Source of the DNA: Micrasema longulum
Lineage: Eukaryota; Arthropoda; Insecta; Trichoptera; Brachycentridae
Assembly (NCBI GenBank): GCA_022494885.1
Contig: JAGVSM010001389.1
Location: 62,001 to 126,000, forward strand
Length of the DNA: 64,000 nucleotides
Direction: 5' to 3'
Shown: one piece after another, positions 20,966-31,464 of the stretch
Numbering within the stretch: position 1 is the first letter of the stretch
Layout of the letters: each line of letters starts with the position of its first letter
Translations under genes and position numbers: made by a program
Notes under the pieces: generated by a model
What the model saw: only the letters and a program-made list of their open reading frames with translations
What the model was told of the DNA's origin: nothing
The model's database searches: none

Positions 20966-21600
20966 CTTATGACCGAAATTGATTATTTTGAAGGGGATAT
21001 ATACATTTTTTTAAATTAAAGAATTTCGTTTTTTTTTGGAAAATTCCCGTTTATTTTTTATCATAAATGTACATTTATATGTATGTGTTGTAACGTTTCT
21101 TAATTTTCTTTGGTTTTTGTAAGGCAGTTTTAAAAATATTCTTAGAAAAGTTATATTTTTCAGTTCAATTTTATTTTTCATTAATATGTAACAATTTACA
21201 TATTTACGAATTGCTTTTCTTGTAAATGTAACTATTTTTAATACTAATTATTATCAATGTCAATAAATGATTCATTGAGCCGCCCCTGACTTTTAATGTT
21301 TACTGTCCCGATTACAAGTAAGTAGCAAATGCCGCTCCGTTTGAAGAAAAGAGTAGCAAAACCCCCTAAGGAAGACGGCGGGTGTCAAAACCCGCTACGG
21401 TGCAACTTCTAAGGTTAATATTTAATTATTCCTTGCATTTGCTGTAGTTTATCAACTACCTACTTCTTATTTCAGCAATACATGAAAGTCAATGACATTT
21501 TGAATACTCGATTAGCGTTTATTTACATTTCTAAAAGTTTTTGTCGATTTGCTCGAAACAACAAAACTCTTCCAGAGCGGATTTTGCAACTTGACGATTC

Positions 21601-22096
21601 AATTAAGCTAAAATGCATAAAAATTATTATAAATGTATGGGAACAGCGGATAAAGCTGATTTGATCCTCAGTAGTGTAACATGTATGAGAAAATCCTTAA
21701 AAATGGTACAAAAAGGTATCATTTCATTTCATAGATTTGTATTTATTAAATTATTTTTATTTAATTAAATCAGTAACTGGCAAAACAATAACATTTCCAG
21801 ATTTTCAAGAAAACATTACAATGCAACTATTAGCGAAATATAAAATACCAATCATTGGGACACCACATCCCCCGATAAAGGATCACATTCCTGAGTTGAT
21901 TCCGCCGAACCTTAAAAACAAAATGCGGCGAAGACGTCATGTTTGTGGAAACACAAAATTAAAACCAAGAAAACTAAAATTAACTCGATACTTTTGCTCT
22001 TCATGTAATGTAGGATTAAGTCTTAAACCCTGTTATAAAATATACCACACATGTGCGAAATTTGAAGTTCGTTCCATCAATAAACGTCGATTTCAC
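21601..22096 (+). pseudogene. piggyBac-like transposase remnant, right part with Cys-rich C-terminus
   Basis: Resumes directly after element 2: KLKCI, then YYKCMGTADKADLILS, MRKSLKMVQKGIISF, TGKTITFPDF, IPPNLKNKMRRRRHVCG and the C-terminal CSSCNVGLSLKPCYKIYHT zinc-binding segment. The order (NKYMG.VD.AD, then LKWWKK, then C..C.VGLC..PCF..YHT) is diagnostic for piggyBac. Small frameshifts near 21622 and 21770. No TTAA-bounded ends were identified. Confidence 0.85.
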
Positions 22097-22737
22097 CTCA
22101 TAAAATTTTATTATCATGTTTTAAAGAACATGTAAAATGTAAAAAAAAAAAAAAAAACATAAAATAATCGGTAAAACCCATCTTAATAAAAGCGTCCTTG
22201 TACAAACAAAAAATACCTTAGATATGTTTTGTTAATGGGAGCAAACCTTTAACAACTTTCAAAAATTCTTTTTTTTCCTCTTATTCTAGGGCCTTACTTA
22301 TTACATTTCCTTATACCAGGTTTACATTAAGAAATATCTATACCCGATTTGACTATTTATAACTGATGTAAAAAAAAGCTTACTTATAAAAACATTTATT
22401 ACCTGAAATACAATTCACAGGTTATTTTCATGCTTCATTTTTTTAAACAGTCAACACTGATATGTTTTATTGCGCATGCACAGTAACTTTTATAACAAAC
22501 ATCAAAGTCAAATCGAGACTACTGTCAGCGTAACGGAGAAAAAGAAATCAAAATTGGGAAGAAAAGGAGAAGGTAAAAATGAGTTCTTTAGTTTATTTGT
22601 GTTTCTTTTTTTATCACAATTAATTAAAATACATACAAACCTATAACATTTTAGACATTATTAAAACAAATTATTAAAAGGACTTATCTTCCAATGCAAT
22701 GGAAACCGTTTACGTTTAAAATATTTAAAATTTTCAG

Positions 22738-22960
22738 ATTTAACGCTCTTAATTCAAAGGCAAGAGACGCTACTCAACTAAAATCACAGTGGAAAGTATT
22801 GAAAATGGGGGCTTAAAAACGGATTGAAGAACATAGGCGTCGACTCTTTGCCACTGGGGGTGGACCCAAGGTTTCAAGTCCATCCCATGATGACTTGATT
22901 ATGGTGGATTTGTTGTCCCTGGAATTTGCAACGGATTTCAATGAATATGACAGCAACGCC
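22738..22960 (+). pseudogene. Myb/SANT-like DNA-binding domain remnant
   Basis: After a TTTTCAG acceptor-like site the frame reads FNALNSKARDATQLKSQWKV, then LKMGA, a stop, and KRIEEHRRRLFATGGGP. This is typical of the Myb/SANT-like proteins that accompany Harbinger-type transposons (FN......R...QL...W..LK..A......E.....TGGG). One in-frame stop shows that it is decayed. It could be the partner gene of the DDE remnant at 24.9-26.0 kb, but ends that would prove this were not found. Confidence 0.6.
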
Positions 22961-22995
22961 ATATTTTTTTTTTTATAAAAGAAACATTAGCGCTC

Positions 22996-23153
22996 TTTAA
23001 TTTGCCCAAATATTTCAATTTTGGTGGCCATTTTCAAACGAGTTGTAAATAACTCACTATTAGAAAATGGAAAGCAAGTTGGGGTAGAGTGCGGCTCGAA
23101 CCTCGGACCTCTGATCCGGTAGTCCGCAACGCTAGCCACGGGACCACAACCCG
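22996..23153 (-). mobile_element. SINE family 1
   Basis: Full-length minus-strand copy: CGGGTTGTGGTCCCGTGGCTAGCG head, GGTTCGAGCCGC B-box, body with CTAATAGTGAGTTATTTACAACTCG and CCACCAAAATTGAAATATTTGGGC end. Confidence 0.85.
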
Positions 23154-23899
23154 ACTAACATTTAACAATGTATGTAGAAGAAACATTACTTTTATTTTTC
23201 TCTATATTTCCATTACTTCCCTGCATGTATACTTTTGTTATTTGTCTTTCAGAGTACACTACCATTTCCTAATATCAATCCTGCTTCTGTGCCAAGTGAG
23301 GTGAATACATTATCGTGTGGTTTTCTTCATGGTTCTTTAAAAGTACAATATATTGAGTATACTGGAAAGAGGAAAAATTTAAATATTAAATATTTACAGA
23401 GTTACCGTAATACTAGCGAGACAGGTAACCGGAGCGACGTTTCTTTCACAATACCTTTCTTCAATAATCCTTTCGTCTCATCAGTTTTGGCAGAACATTG
23501 ACTGTATTTAAAGCGGAAATACCATTACATTTTATTGGTAGGACATTATAGGTATAACTGCAGGTATACAAAATGCACGTTGTCCGAGCGTTAAGAGTCA
23601 GTTTAGGTGGGAAGTTTGTTGTGTGCGATTGATTTTAAAAAACTAAAATGCCGAACTATCCTAAAAGAACACGAGATAACATCGCTTGAAAATATTCTAA
23701 AAAAAGACATTATTTAGTGCCGTCTCTTATCCAGAATATGTTTATGTGGGATAGCATCTCCCTTCCGGCCGGCGCTACCTAGTTCCTATGCGCTTTTTAA
23801 TATCGTCTTTTTTCTATGGCAACCCTTTTTGTCTCTTAAGTTGGTATTACAGCTGTCACTGGCAGGGGAATATTGTTCCTTTGTTTCAATTGACATCGA

Positions 23900-24400
23900 A
23901 TTTCCATCTCGAACACTGTGGAATCCTTGGCAACGAAAAGGCTCGGGAATCTACGCTCAAGAAGACAGCCCCCGATTTTGCCGATTTTCCGCTCAGCTTT
24001 GCCAAAAGGAAAATAAGAAGCAGAACCCTTCAACTCTAGAACGATCATTATTTAAGTGAACCTACCGGAAGTATAACTAAAATGTTTTTCCCTACCATTT
24101 TCCATGCTTATGATTTCAGGAGAATGCAGAATGCTGGCTACGAGCTCACCCAGATGCCTTTGAGTCATGGTGGGTTTAATGAGCTACCTGCATCGCTTCA
24201 AGCTCTCAGAGATTGACAGCTGCCCATGAGACGATCAAACTCCTCAAGATGTCCCTCACCTGTTGATGCATTGCCCCCTTTTCAGCTTTCAAAGACAACA
24301 GCTGGAGGCGGGATGCAGAAGTCAGTGGAAAGAGTTACAGCATCCTACCCGCGAGGTAAAGAAAGAACCGCGAGGTAGTGTAATTGCTACATGGTTAATA
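23900..24400 (+). pseudogene. LINE ORF2 remnant (RNase H and zinc-knuckle tail)
   Basis: Plus-strand frames give HCGILGNEKARESTLKK and DFADFPLSFAKRKI, the end of an RNase H domain (HCGI.GNE.AD). After 24100 they give YLHRFKLSEIDSCPC, then HLLMHCPLFS and QLEAGCRSQWKELQ (HR.K...S..C.C....T..H.L..CP). The frame shifts several times. 3' flanking sequence up to about 24870 probably belongs to the same dead copy. Confidence 0.6.
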
Positions 24401-24914
24401 TAGTGCAGGCAATTGGTAAAATAAACCAAAGTAGGGAAGAAAATGCCGAACACTCCTCTAGTGGAACGGAAGGCCTGTTGACTACTGCCATCTCAAAGGA
24501 TGATTAAGAGGTTGTCCATACAATTGGATAATCTTCAAAATTTTATCTTTCGAGATAGGAGAACCGCCTCACGCACTCCTTTGATTATCGGCGTTACTGA
24601 GGACGTTGAAATGGTTTCTCAGTCATGAAGGTCTACATGGTGGATCCGGGGTTCAAGGAGTTGTAATTCAGCTCGGAGCTGGCAGCCTTAGACCCTACGT
24701 CGTCCCAGTTAGCCTCCATAGACCGTGCATTGGCTGCTATCACCTACGTTGTTCTAAAGGAAAGAGAACTCGTGCAGTCCTCATTGCAAGAGTAAATTAA
24801 CTGGGGCTACGATGAGGAAACGCCTCTGACCCCTGAGACTGCAGATGAAGATCTTGGATCTCTTTGGGGGACAGTGTTAGTGTTTACCCTATACGAGTTC
24901 ATCGTATTCTGTAC

Positions 24915-26020
24915 CACAAGTGTCAGTGTCACCGTTATCGTTACCATGTACCAAGGTGCCTCGTGTGTTCTCTGTGTCACCCCCAGCTTGCACCGTTACA
25001 CCCGAGCCTTTACCCAGTGCGAGTACATCATATTCTGTACCACAATTGCTCTCTATGTCAGTGTCGCAATGTACCAATATACCTATGCCTTTAAGCCAGC
25101 ATAATAAAGGAATTCAAGTTGGTTTGCACAAAATGCCTACAATTAAAAGCAAATCGACTTCAACTTGTTTGGAGTACAAGACAATTTGCTCACCTATAAA
25201 AAAAAGATCAAAATTAAATTTTGTAAAGAAGATTCTACATCGGTCTCTGCTGTGCCTGATGAAGAAAACATTTCAGATATGTCCATTAAATATAGTTTAG
25301 GTTTTGAAGATCAAATCAACTTGACTTCATGTAACATGAGGGAAAAATTTTGATTTTAAAACTAAATCCTAAATTATGTTTAGGATTACCTAAAAATATG
25401 TACCACCTCATAGAATATAATATAACTTCCAAAGTAAATTGCGACGCTTTGGCTATTATGATTACTCTAAAAAAAATTAAACTTAATGAGTCTTATGCTA
25501 TTCTTGCTCTTCAATTTTGGATGTCGATAAGTACAGTAGGTCAGATATTCACAGCAACGGCGAAAATTCTAGCTCCTTGCTTAAAAGAAATGATTTGTTG
25601 GCTATCTGCTGAGAAAATTAGGTACAAAATACCTATTTCATTCATATCAAGATATTTAAAAGTTCAATAAATTGTCGATTGCTTCGAAATACAAATTGAT
25701 AAACCGTCAGATCCTACAAATCAAACGTTCACTTGGTCTGAGTATAAACATACAAGTACTCTTAAATACCTTTTATCTGCACTCCTGACGGATTGATAAA
25801 TTTTATTTCTTGCGGATATGGTGGACGTGCAACGGACACTGACATAGTTGAAAATAGTGGATATATTAGTCATTTGCAGCCAGGTACTCACATAATGGGT
25901 GACAGAGGATTTAAAAACATATCCAAACTTCTGGAAAGCAAGCAATGCCAGCTCGTGGGACCGCCCAGCGTATCTGCAGGAGTTCAGTGTACACCCCGGG
26001 AAGTGCAGTGCTCATAGGCT
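24915..26020 (+). pseudogene. DDE-superfamily (DDE_Tnp_4-like) transposase remnant
   Basis: Four frames in order: a Ser/Pro/Thr-rich N-terminal part (VSPPACTVTPEPLPSASTS), a helix region (AILALQFWMSISTVGQIF), then IVDCFEIQIDKPSDPTNQTF with WSEYKHTSTLKYLL, then NFISCGYGGRATDTDIVENS and HIMGDRGFKN. This matches Harbinger/IS5-like DDE_Tnp_4 proteins (I.DC.E....P......T.S.YK...T.K.L, then GG..SD...........DRGF). Stops and a frameshift near 25793 disable it. Confidence 0.75.
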
Positions 26021-26035
26021 ACTACTCTGGCAAGG

Positions 26036-26330
26036 TGATTGATTTAGTTGTAAAAAGCAGTTAATGCCAAGTTTGTACATGCTGGAAAAATAAGACTTAT
26101 ACTGAAGAATATCGTAAATGGTTTGAGTATCACGAAAAAGAATGCACAAAGAACCACGAGGGCGTCTTGGGAAAAATGAAGGTTGATGCTATGAAAGAAA
26201 TGCTTTCGACATCAGAAGACAAGTTCGCTGTGAAATATGGAAATTATATAGGTGATGGGGATTCAAAAACTTTCAAGGCCATTCTAGAATTGAATTCTTA
26301 TGGTGATGAGTTGACTGTTATAAAAAGTGA
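26036..26330 (+). pseudogene. Mutator-like transposase fragment
   Basis: The frame reads CQVCTCWKNKTYTEEYRKW, then CTKNHEGVLGKMKVDAMKEM, then VKYGNYIGDGDSKTFKAIL. The NH.G..GKME.DA...MF.RS and GDGDSKTF motifs are characteristic of the Mutator-like transposase-type proteins found in insects and cnidarians. Both ends are cut: the DDE remnant lies 5' and a LINE fragment 3'. Confidence 0.65.
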
Positions 26331-27000
26331 GTGGCTAATGATATAAGATATAAACAATTGTCATCTGACAAAAATCGTGTGTCTCAATGCATCCAAACCG
26401 TCAACTACTGGATGTCATCAAACAGACTCAAACTCAATCCATCTAAAACTGAGCTTCTATTGACAGCGACAAAAAAGCGACAACACCTTTTAGACCGATC
26501 TCCAATTTCAATCACAGGTTGTGATCTTACCCCTAGTGTAAATGTTAAACTACTGGGTGTTCATTTAGATTCAGATCTTTCTCTTCATACTCAGGTCAAT
26601 AAAATGGTAAGTGCTGGGTTCTTCCATCTCCGACAGATCAAATCCGTGCGGAGAAATATTCCTAAAGATGCAATTAAAGTTCTTGTAAATGCTTATATCG
26701 TTTCGCGTCTAGATCACTGTAATGGAATATACGCAAATCTCCCAAAATATCAAACTAATAAACTTCAATTCAATGCAGCAGCAAGGCTTATTACGGGCTT
26801 ATTAAAAAATATTCTCACATCTCACAACATCTTAGAGATTTGCACTGGTTAAAAAGCCCAGAGAGAATAAAATACAAGCTTAGGCTGGACAGTATTCAAA
26901 TCCCTTCATGAAATGGCTCCAAATACCTATCGGTCTTTTGTATTAGGGAAAATACATATCAAAGAAAATCTACTCTTAGGTCAGCATTTGCTGAGCACTT
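26331..27000 (+). pseudogene. L2/CR1-like LINE reverse transcriptase fragment
   Basis: The ORF 26331-26852 begins after the YADD box and reads VNYWMSSNRLKLNPSKTELL, then VKLLGVHLDSDLSLHTQVNK and LVNAYIVSRLDHCNGIYANL. These are thumb-domain motifs of L2-type LINE RTs (WM..N.LKLN..KTE, LGV.LD..L....H). It continues in broken frame to about 27000. The downstream block at 55125-55520 is the same family. Confidence 0.75.
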
Positions 27001-27595
27001 ACTTTGCATTTCTTTCTGTTGGGATCCAAACCCGTCTCCTTAGTTCCTTTTCACCGCATGGCCACATGGCTTCTCCATAATTTTTGGTCTTCTCACGGAT
27101 CAACCATCTCCTTTAAAAATACAGTCCACTTTCCGCATAATGTTATATTTTATTTTCTTATGAAAGATAGAAAAATATCATATTCTATAACATTTCATTC
27201 GCCGTCATACCTACACAAACGATTCACACAAGGAAGGAACCATTCTGAACCCCTTCAATCGCAAAGCAAAGTTGCTTGATTATACCCTTTTCACAGATTA
27301 TTCTGAAAAGCAAAGTCTTATATATGAATCAATCAGACCAGGCAGAGCGACGGGTAATTCTGTTGTCACAGATTTGTGCGTAATCAATTAAAATCCTGCT
27401 GCCTTTGTATTATATAAATTTATACATTTAAAGGCGATCCAGGGGCTTTGTGACACCAGACAACCCGCAATCCTCAAACTTAAAAGTGAGGGAGCACGTC
27501 GGCATCAGTCGGATAGAAGCCTCAGATGACCGCGTGATATTTCTTCAGGGCAGTCGCTTTAAAACCAACTGTGTCAGTGGGAGAAGTTAGACCCT
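27001..27595. other. Unassigned transposon-derived stretch
   Basis: Contains FTDYSEKQSLIYESIRPGRA with NSVVTDLCVIN in one frame, which resembles the tail of transposon-encoded proteins (GR....VVTDL), but it is too short to name. No other gene seen. Confidence 0.3.
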
Positions 27596-27599
27596 CTAC

Positions 27600-28050
27600 A
27601 GGTTATTCTGGAGGTCTTACGCGGGTAGAGGATCTCCTTAAGGGGAAAAGGCGAATCCTTCCCCATCATTTGTCTCCAGAATGTTTCTGGTACCCAAATC
27701 CAACGGGACTACAAGACCTGTCTTAAACCTAAAAGGTTTAAACCAATTCGTGGAAGCAGGAGTGTTCAGCCTGATAAATGTATGGCAGATTCCTTCGGCC
27801 AGTTCTTACAACCAGAAGACTGGATGATAAAAGTGGATCTATCGCAGGCATACTTTCATATTCCAGTAAGCCCTTCTCTTCGAAGGTTTCTGGGTTTGGT
27901 TTATAAGAGACAATTGTACCAGATGAGACGCTTACCATTGGGCCTAAGCTCGGCCCCAAAGATATTTGCGACAGTGAAAAACTGGATAGTACTTTCGAAA
28001 AGAGATTTCGAGTGGTCGTATGCCTGGACGACTTCTTCTTAGTAAATCAA
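27600..28050 (+). pseudogene. DIRS-like retrotransposon reverse transcriptase fragment
   Basis: Frames give [20 protein letters not shown], then [37 protein letters not shown] and RVVVCLDDFFL. The order (P.VNLK.LN, then W....DLS.AYFH.P, then PFGLS.AP..F, then V.YLDD) is that of DIRS/PAT-type RTs, with the catalytic pair as LDD. Three frames are needed, so it is inactive. Confidence 0.65.
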
Positions 28051-28074
28051 TGCCTGTAATGACTTTAAGGTGGA

Positions 28075-28205
28075 AGAGTATTGTCCCTAAATGATGTCGA
28101 ACCATTTCTCAAGGGTTCCCGGTTTGATATGTTGTCCCAAAATACCGCCTCAAATATTTTGTTATTTGTAATGTTATTTTGGTAAAATAAATTAATTTGA
28201 ATTTG
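28075..28205 (+). mobile_element. LINE 3' UTR copy
   Basis: Same 3' terminal sequence as 3355-3482 (ATGATGTCGAACCATTTCTC, GGTTTGATATG, ATTTGTTATTTGTAATG, final AATTTGAATTTG). Confidence 0.6.
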
Positions 28206-28449
28206 GACCAAATGATAATTTTAGGCAAATCAATGAGGAAACAGTCACATTAACATTTAAGTGTCAAAAAAAAACAAGTATGAACAAAAGTTTCAGGCTG
28301 CATATTACAGCGGGCAAATTTAAATTTATAATTTTGCAATTGGACAATATGTGTCATTAAACAAATTTAAAAAGAAAATGATTTCCTATATCGTCGGTGT
28401 AGCGCAAGAAGTCATCAAGTAACATTTTTGGTAAAACTGAGTTAGAAGT

Positions 28450-28835
28450 CAATATGGGTTATTTTTTATGCAAACAATGAGAGCAAGAAGTCATCAATAC
28501 GTTTTTTGCCATAGAACGGCTGTTTTGTGGATGAAAAAAGTCATTAATGTTATAAAATGTTATTTTAAAAAAAAAAGAAATCATCAGGTTACTTAATGAC
28601 ATTTTATTTTCTTTTCAGTATACTTGGGTACATACTCCAACCTTTTTCACCAAAAGTCATTAACTGATTTTAGTGATTTCTTGCACAAATTCCGTTCGCA
28701 CTAAAAGTCATTAACTGATTTTAGTGATTTCTGGCACAAAATTCTGTATGACAAGTGCTTACTCCCTACTTTGCGTCAGAAGTAATCAACCGATTTTAAT
28801 GATTTCTGGCAACACTTTCTTACAACATGAAGTGA
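28450..28835 (+). repeat. Subterminal degenerate repeats of element 3
   Basis: The word AGTCATTAA or a close variant recurs at about 28470, 28538, 28652, 28700 and 28780. The two central units (about 28650-28740) share AAAAGTCATTAACTGATTTT followed by AGTGATTTCT. The word also lies in the terminal inverted repeat (AGAAGTCATTAAGT), as expected for repeated transposase binding sites. Confidence 0.7.
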
Positions 28836-28954
28836 GCAATAAATGATTTCTTGCTTCATCTGTCAGTTGTCATTTTGAGTCCGCCAGTTTAGTAGCACGT
28901 TGGGAGAGCTGTTTTAATCAGTGTTTTAACCTGTTTCTTGTGGAATTCTTCCAA

Positions 28955-29050
28955 ATGACCTTAAATATGAACAGTTTTCGTGCCGGACGCGGGAAAAATA
29001 TGATTTTAGCGGTGATTAATGAAAACCTGCAAAGCAATGATAGAATTTCG
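28955..29050 (+). CDS. Element 3 transposase, exon 1
   Basis: ATG at 28955, 32 codons, donor GTAAG at 29051, phase 0. It encodes MTLNMNSFRAGRGKNMILAV, then NENLQSNDRIS. The alternative in-frame Met at residue 5 cannot be excluded. Confidence 0.65.
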
Positions 29051-29136
29051 GTAAGATTTCTAACCTCACTTTATTGTCTTATAATAAATTGGTTTACGTT
29101 TACACTATTTAACTATGCTTGTATAATCTTCTACAG

Positions 29137-29268
29137 GGCACAAATAAGGACTGTACAATTGAGGATAATGATAATTTACACTTTGATGGGCAGTCTATTG
29201 AGCCATCAACGTCTGCAACTGCACTGCAATATGATTTGTCAGTGCTTGAAAAGGATTTATATATTACA
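29137..29268 (+). CDS. Element 3 transposase, exon 2
   Basis: Acceptor TTCTACAG ends at 29136 and donor GTAAGG starts at 29269; 44 codons, phase 0 at both ends. It encodes an acidic, polar segment (DCTIEDNDNLHFDG) that ends LSVLEKDLYIT. No domain recognised. Support comes from consistent splice sites and an open frame. Confidence 0.6.
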
Positions 29269-29377
29269 GTAAGGTTTAGACTTTAAAAATTTGAAATGAA
29301 ATAAGTACTTGTGTTTAACACGACGTATTATTAGTAGTAGGTAGTCCTGATAATAACTAATCCATTTATTTTTATAG

Positions 29378-31439
29378 GATGATGATGATAGTGTTAAGGA
29401 CCCAGATTGGCAAAATAGCAGTACATCTGAAAAAAATAATGACGCGCCAATTAACGCAGGTAAGAAAAAAAGGAAAACTACACGGTGGTATCAAGAGAAT
29501 AAAGAAGGTTGGAAAAAAATACTAACCGTGAAAATAAGTTTAAATGCTTGCCATACAAAAACTACAAAGGAGTTGCAAAACCTGCCAAGGCTCCGAAACC
29601 CATTCACTGTACTTGTCGTTATAAATGTTCCGACAATTTCTTGGAGGATGATAGAGTTGAAATTTGTCAAGTATATTGGGGAATGGCAGATTATTGCAGA
29701 CAAAAGGATTATATTTTACGCCACGTCATAAAACAAGAGCCAAAGCGGCGCCTATGGGGAGGGATTTCTGGCAAACATCGTACAAGCACATACGCTTATT
29801 TTTTTGAAAAAAATACTGAGAAGATAAGGGTTTGCAAACCTTTTTTTTGAACGCACTCTTAATATTAGCAATGGACCTATTAATAAAGCCTTTGAGGGGA
29901 TGGGAACTCATGGTACATTTCAAGAAAAAGACAATCGTGGGGCCCACCGCCCACATAATAAAACATTTGATGCTGATATAGAAATAGTGAAACAACACAT
30001 TAGTAAATTTCCTACAATGGAATCTCATTATTGTAGGAAATCATCGCCACTACAATATCTAGACAGGAAATTGTCTATTCAAAAAATGTACGAGCTGTAT
30101 TTGCAAGAATGTAAAACACTTATTAGGAACCCTGTGTCGCAATACGTTTATCGGCAAGTTTTTGGAAAATCTTTTAATTTGTCTTTTTATAAACCCAAAA
30201 AGGACCAATGTTTAGCATGTTACAAATACGACCAAGCAAAACAATCAACTGAATGTGCCAATTTTTCCAATATAAAGCTAGAATATGATGCTCATATTGA
30301 GAGGAAAAACAAAAGTTACATATCAAAAGATATTGACAAAAAGAGGGCAAATGAGGATAATACGTTCCGCACGATCATTATTGATTTACAAAGCATTTTG
30401 CAGATCCCTAGTGGTGATGTATCACTTTTGTATTATGTCAGAAAGTTGACACTTTATAATGTCACAATATATGGAGGTCAGCTTCCAAACGATGCATACT
30501 GCTATATTTGGACTGAGTTAAATGGGAAAAAAGGAAGTAACGAGATTGGTACAGCTCTTTCAAAATGGATTGAGACGCTACCGAATTATGTAAAAGAAAT
30601 CAGCATATTTTCTGATACATGCGGCGGCCAAAACCGCAATCAACATATATCAGCACTATTTCTATACCTTACACAAAAAACTCACTTAGACATTGTGGAA
30701 CAAAAATATTTAGAGTCGGGTCACTCCTTCATGGAGGCAGATAGTATGCATAGTGCCATCGAAGAACAACACAAATATATGCCAGCTAATTCCGTCACAG
30801 ATTGGAAAAACATTATGCGTATGGCCAGATCCAATCGTAAGCGTCGTGACATAAAGCCATATGAGGTCGAAGAAATGTCTTTCAAAGACATTTTGGACTT
30901 AAAAGATTTATCTTCCACAATAATAAAAAATCGATCTGTTGACAATGACGGGAAAATAGTTGCTTGGCTCAAAATCAAGTGTCTCCGATACGAGAAGTTA
31001 TCGCCAAATATAATAAAATATAGGTATGACTATGAAGGCAACTATTCAATACTGGATGTTAGCCTGTCTGATGAGAGGCAAAAAGAACTCTTGGAAACAA
31101 GAAAAAGGGCAGAAAAAGAATTAGAGGAAAGTAATCCCCACTTAATAATATCTGAGAAAGCAGTTAGATCCACAATCCAGACAATCTAAAAGAAGAAAGA
31201 TTGAAAATAATGATGCCAGTAGTGTTGAAAACCCTAATAATGTTAATTATAAAACTTATAAGGTAAAAAGGGTGTATAAACGCCCTATCCCGATCACAGA
31301 TGCGAAGAAAAAAGATTTATTGAAATTGTGTCGGGGTGGCGTTATTCCTTGTGAGTTGCATGCGTGGTTTGAGGCATTTCCAAGCACAAGTGGTAAAGAC
31401 TTTATACCGGAACCTATTGAGGAAGAATGTGAAGAATAA
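29378..31439 (+). pseudogene. Element 3 transposase, exon 3, three single-base indels
   Basis: Acceptor TTTATAG ends at 29377; the frame opens DDDDSVKDPDWQ. Features in order: GWKK/N.NREN basic helix, HCTCRYKCSD, ESHYCRKSSPLQYL, FNLSFYKPKKDQCLACYKYD, IIIDLQS, IFSDTCGGQNRN, GHSFMEADSMHSAIEE, then after 31160 SRQSKRRKIE and ITDAKKKDLLKLCRGGVIPC before TAA at 31437-31439. Frame changes occur at an A-run (about 29513-29519, one base short), a T-run (29841-29848, one base long) and an AAA (about 31156, one base long). The net of one extra base matches the exon length (2062), so all three are accounted for. Expected product about 762 residues. Homopolymer position suggests possible sequencing error. 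Confidence 0.88.
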
Positions 31440-31464
31440 AATTACACTGATTGCCATAAAACTT

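Larger units (their letters stand above)
15298..21600 (+). mobile_element. Element 2: DNA transposon with DUF7869-like transposase, containing nested element 1
   Basis: Terminal inverted repeats at 15298-15326 and 21572-21600 match at 28 of 29 bases (GAATCGTCAAGTTGCAAAA...). AATT flanks both ends (15294-15297 and 21601-21604). The piggyBac pseudogene continues on the far side, so the insertion site is known exactly. Without nested element 1 and its duplication the length is about 3450 bp. Copies of a CAAAACCCGCTC-type motif recur near both ends (about 15413, 15461, 15491; 21326, 21356, 21385) and are candidate transposase binding sites. It carries one gene of two exons on the plus strand. Confidence 0.9.

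Noticed and set aside
22978..23195. Target duplication around the minus-strand SINE at 22996
   Set aside because: AGAAACATTA occurs on both sides but is 10 to 30 bases away from the SINE ends, so it cannot be claimed as the duplication.
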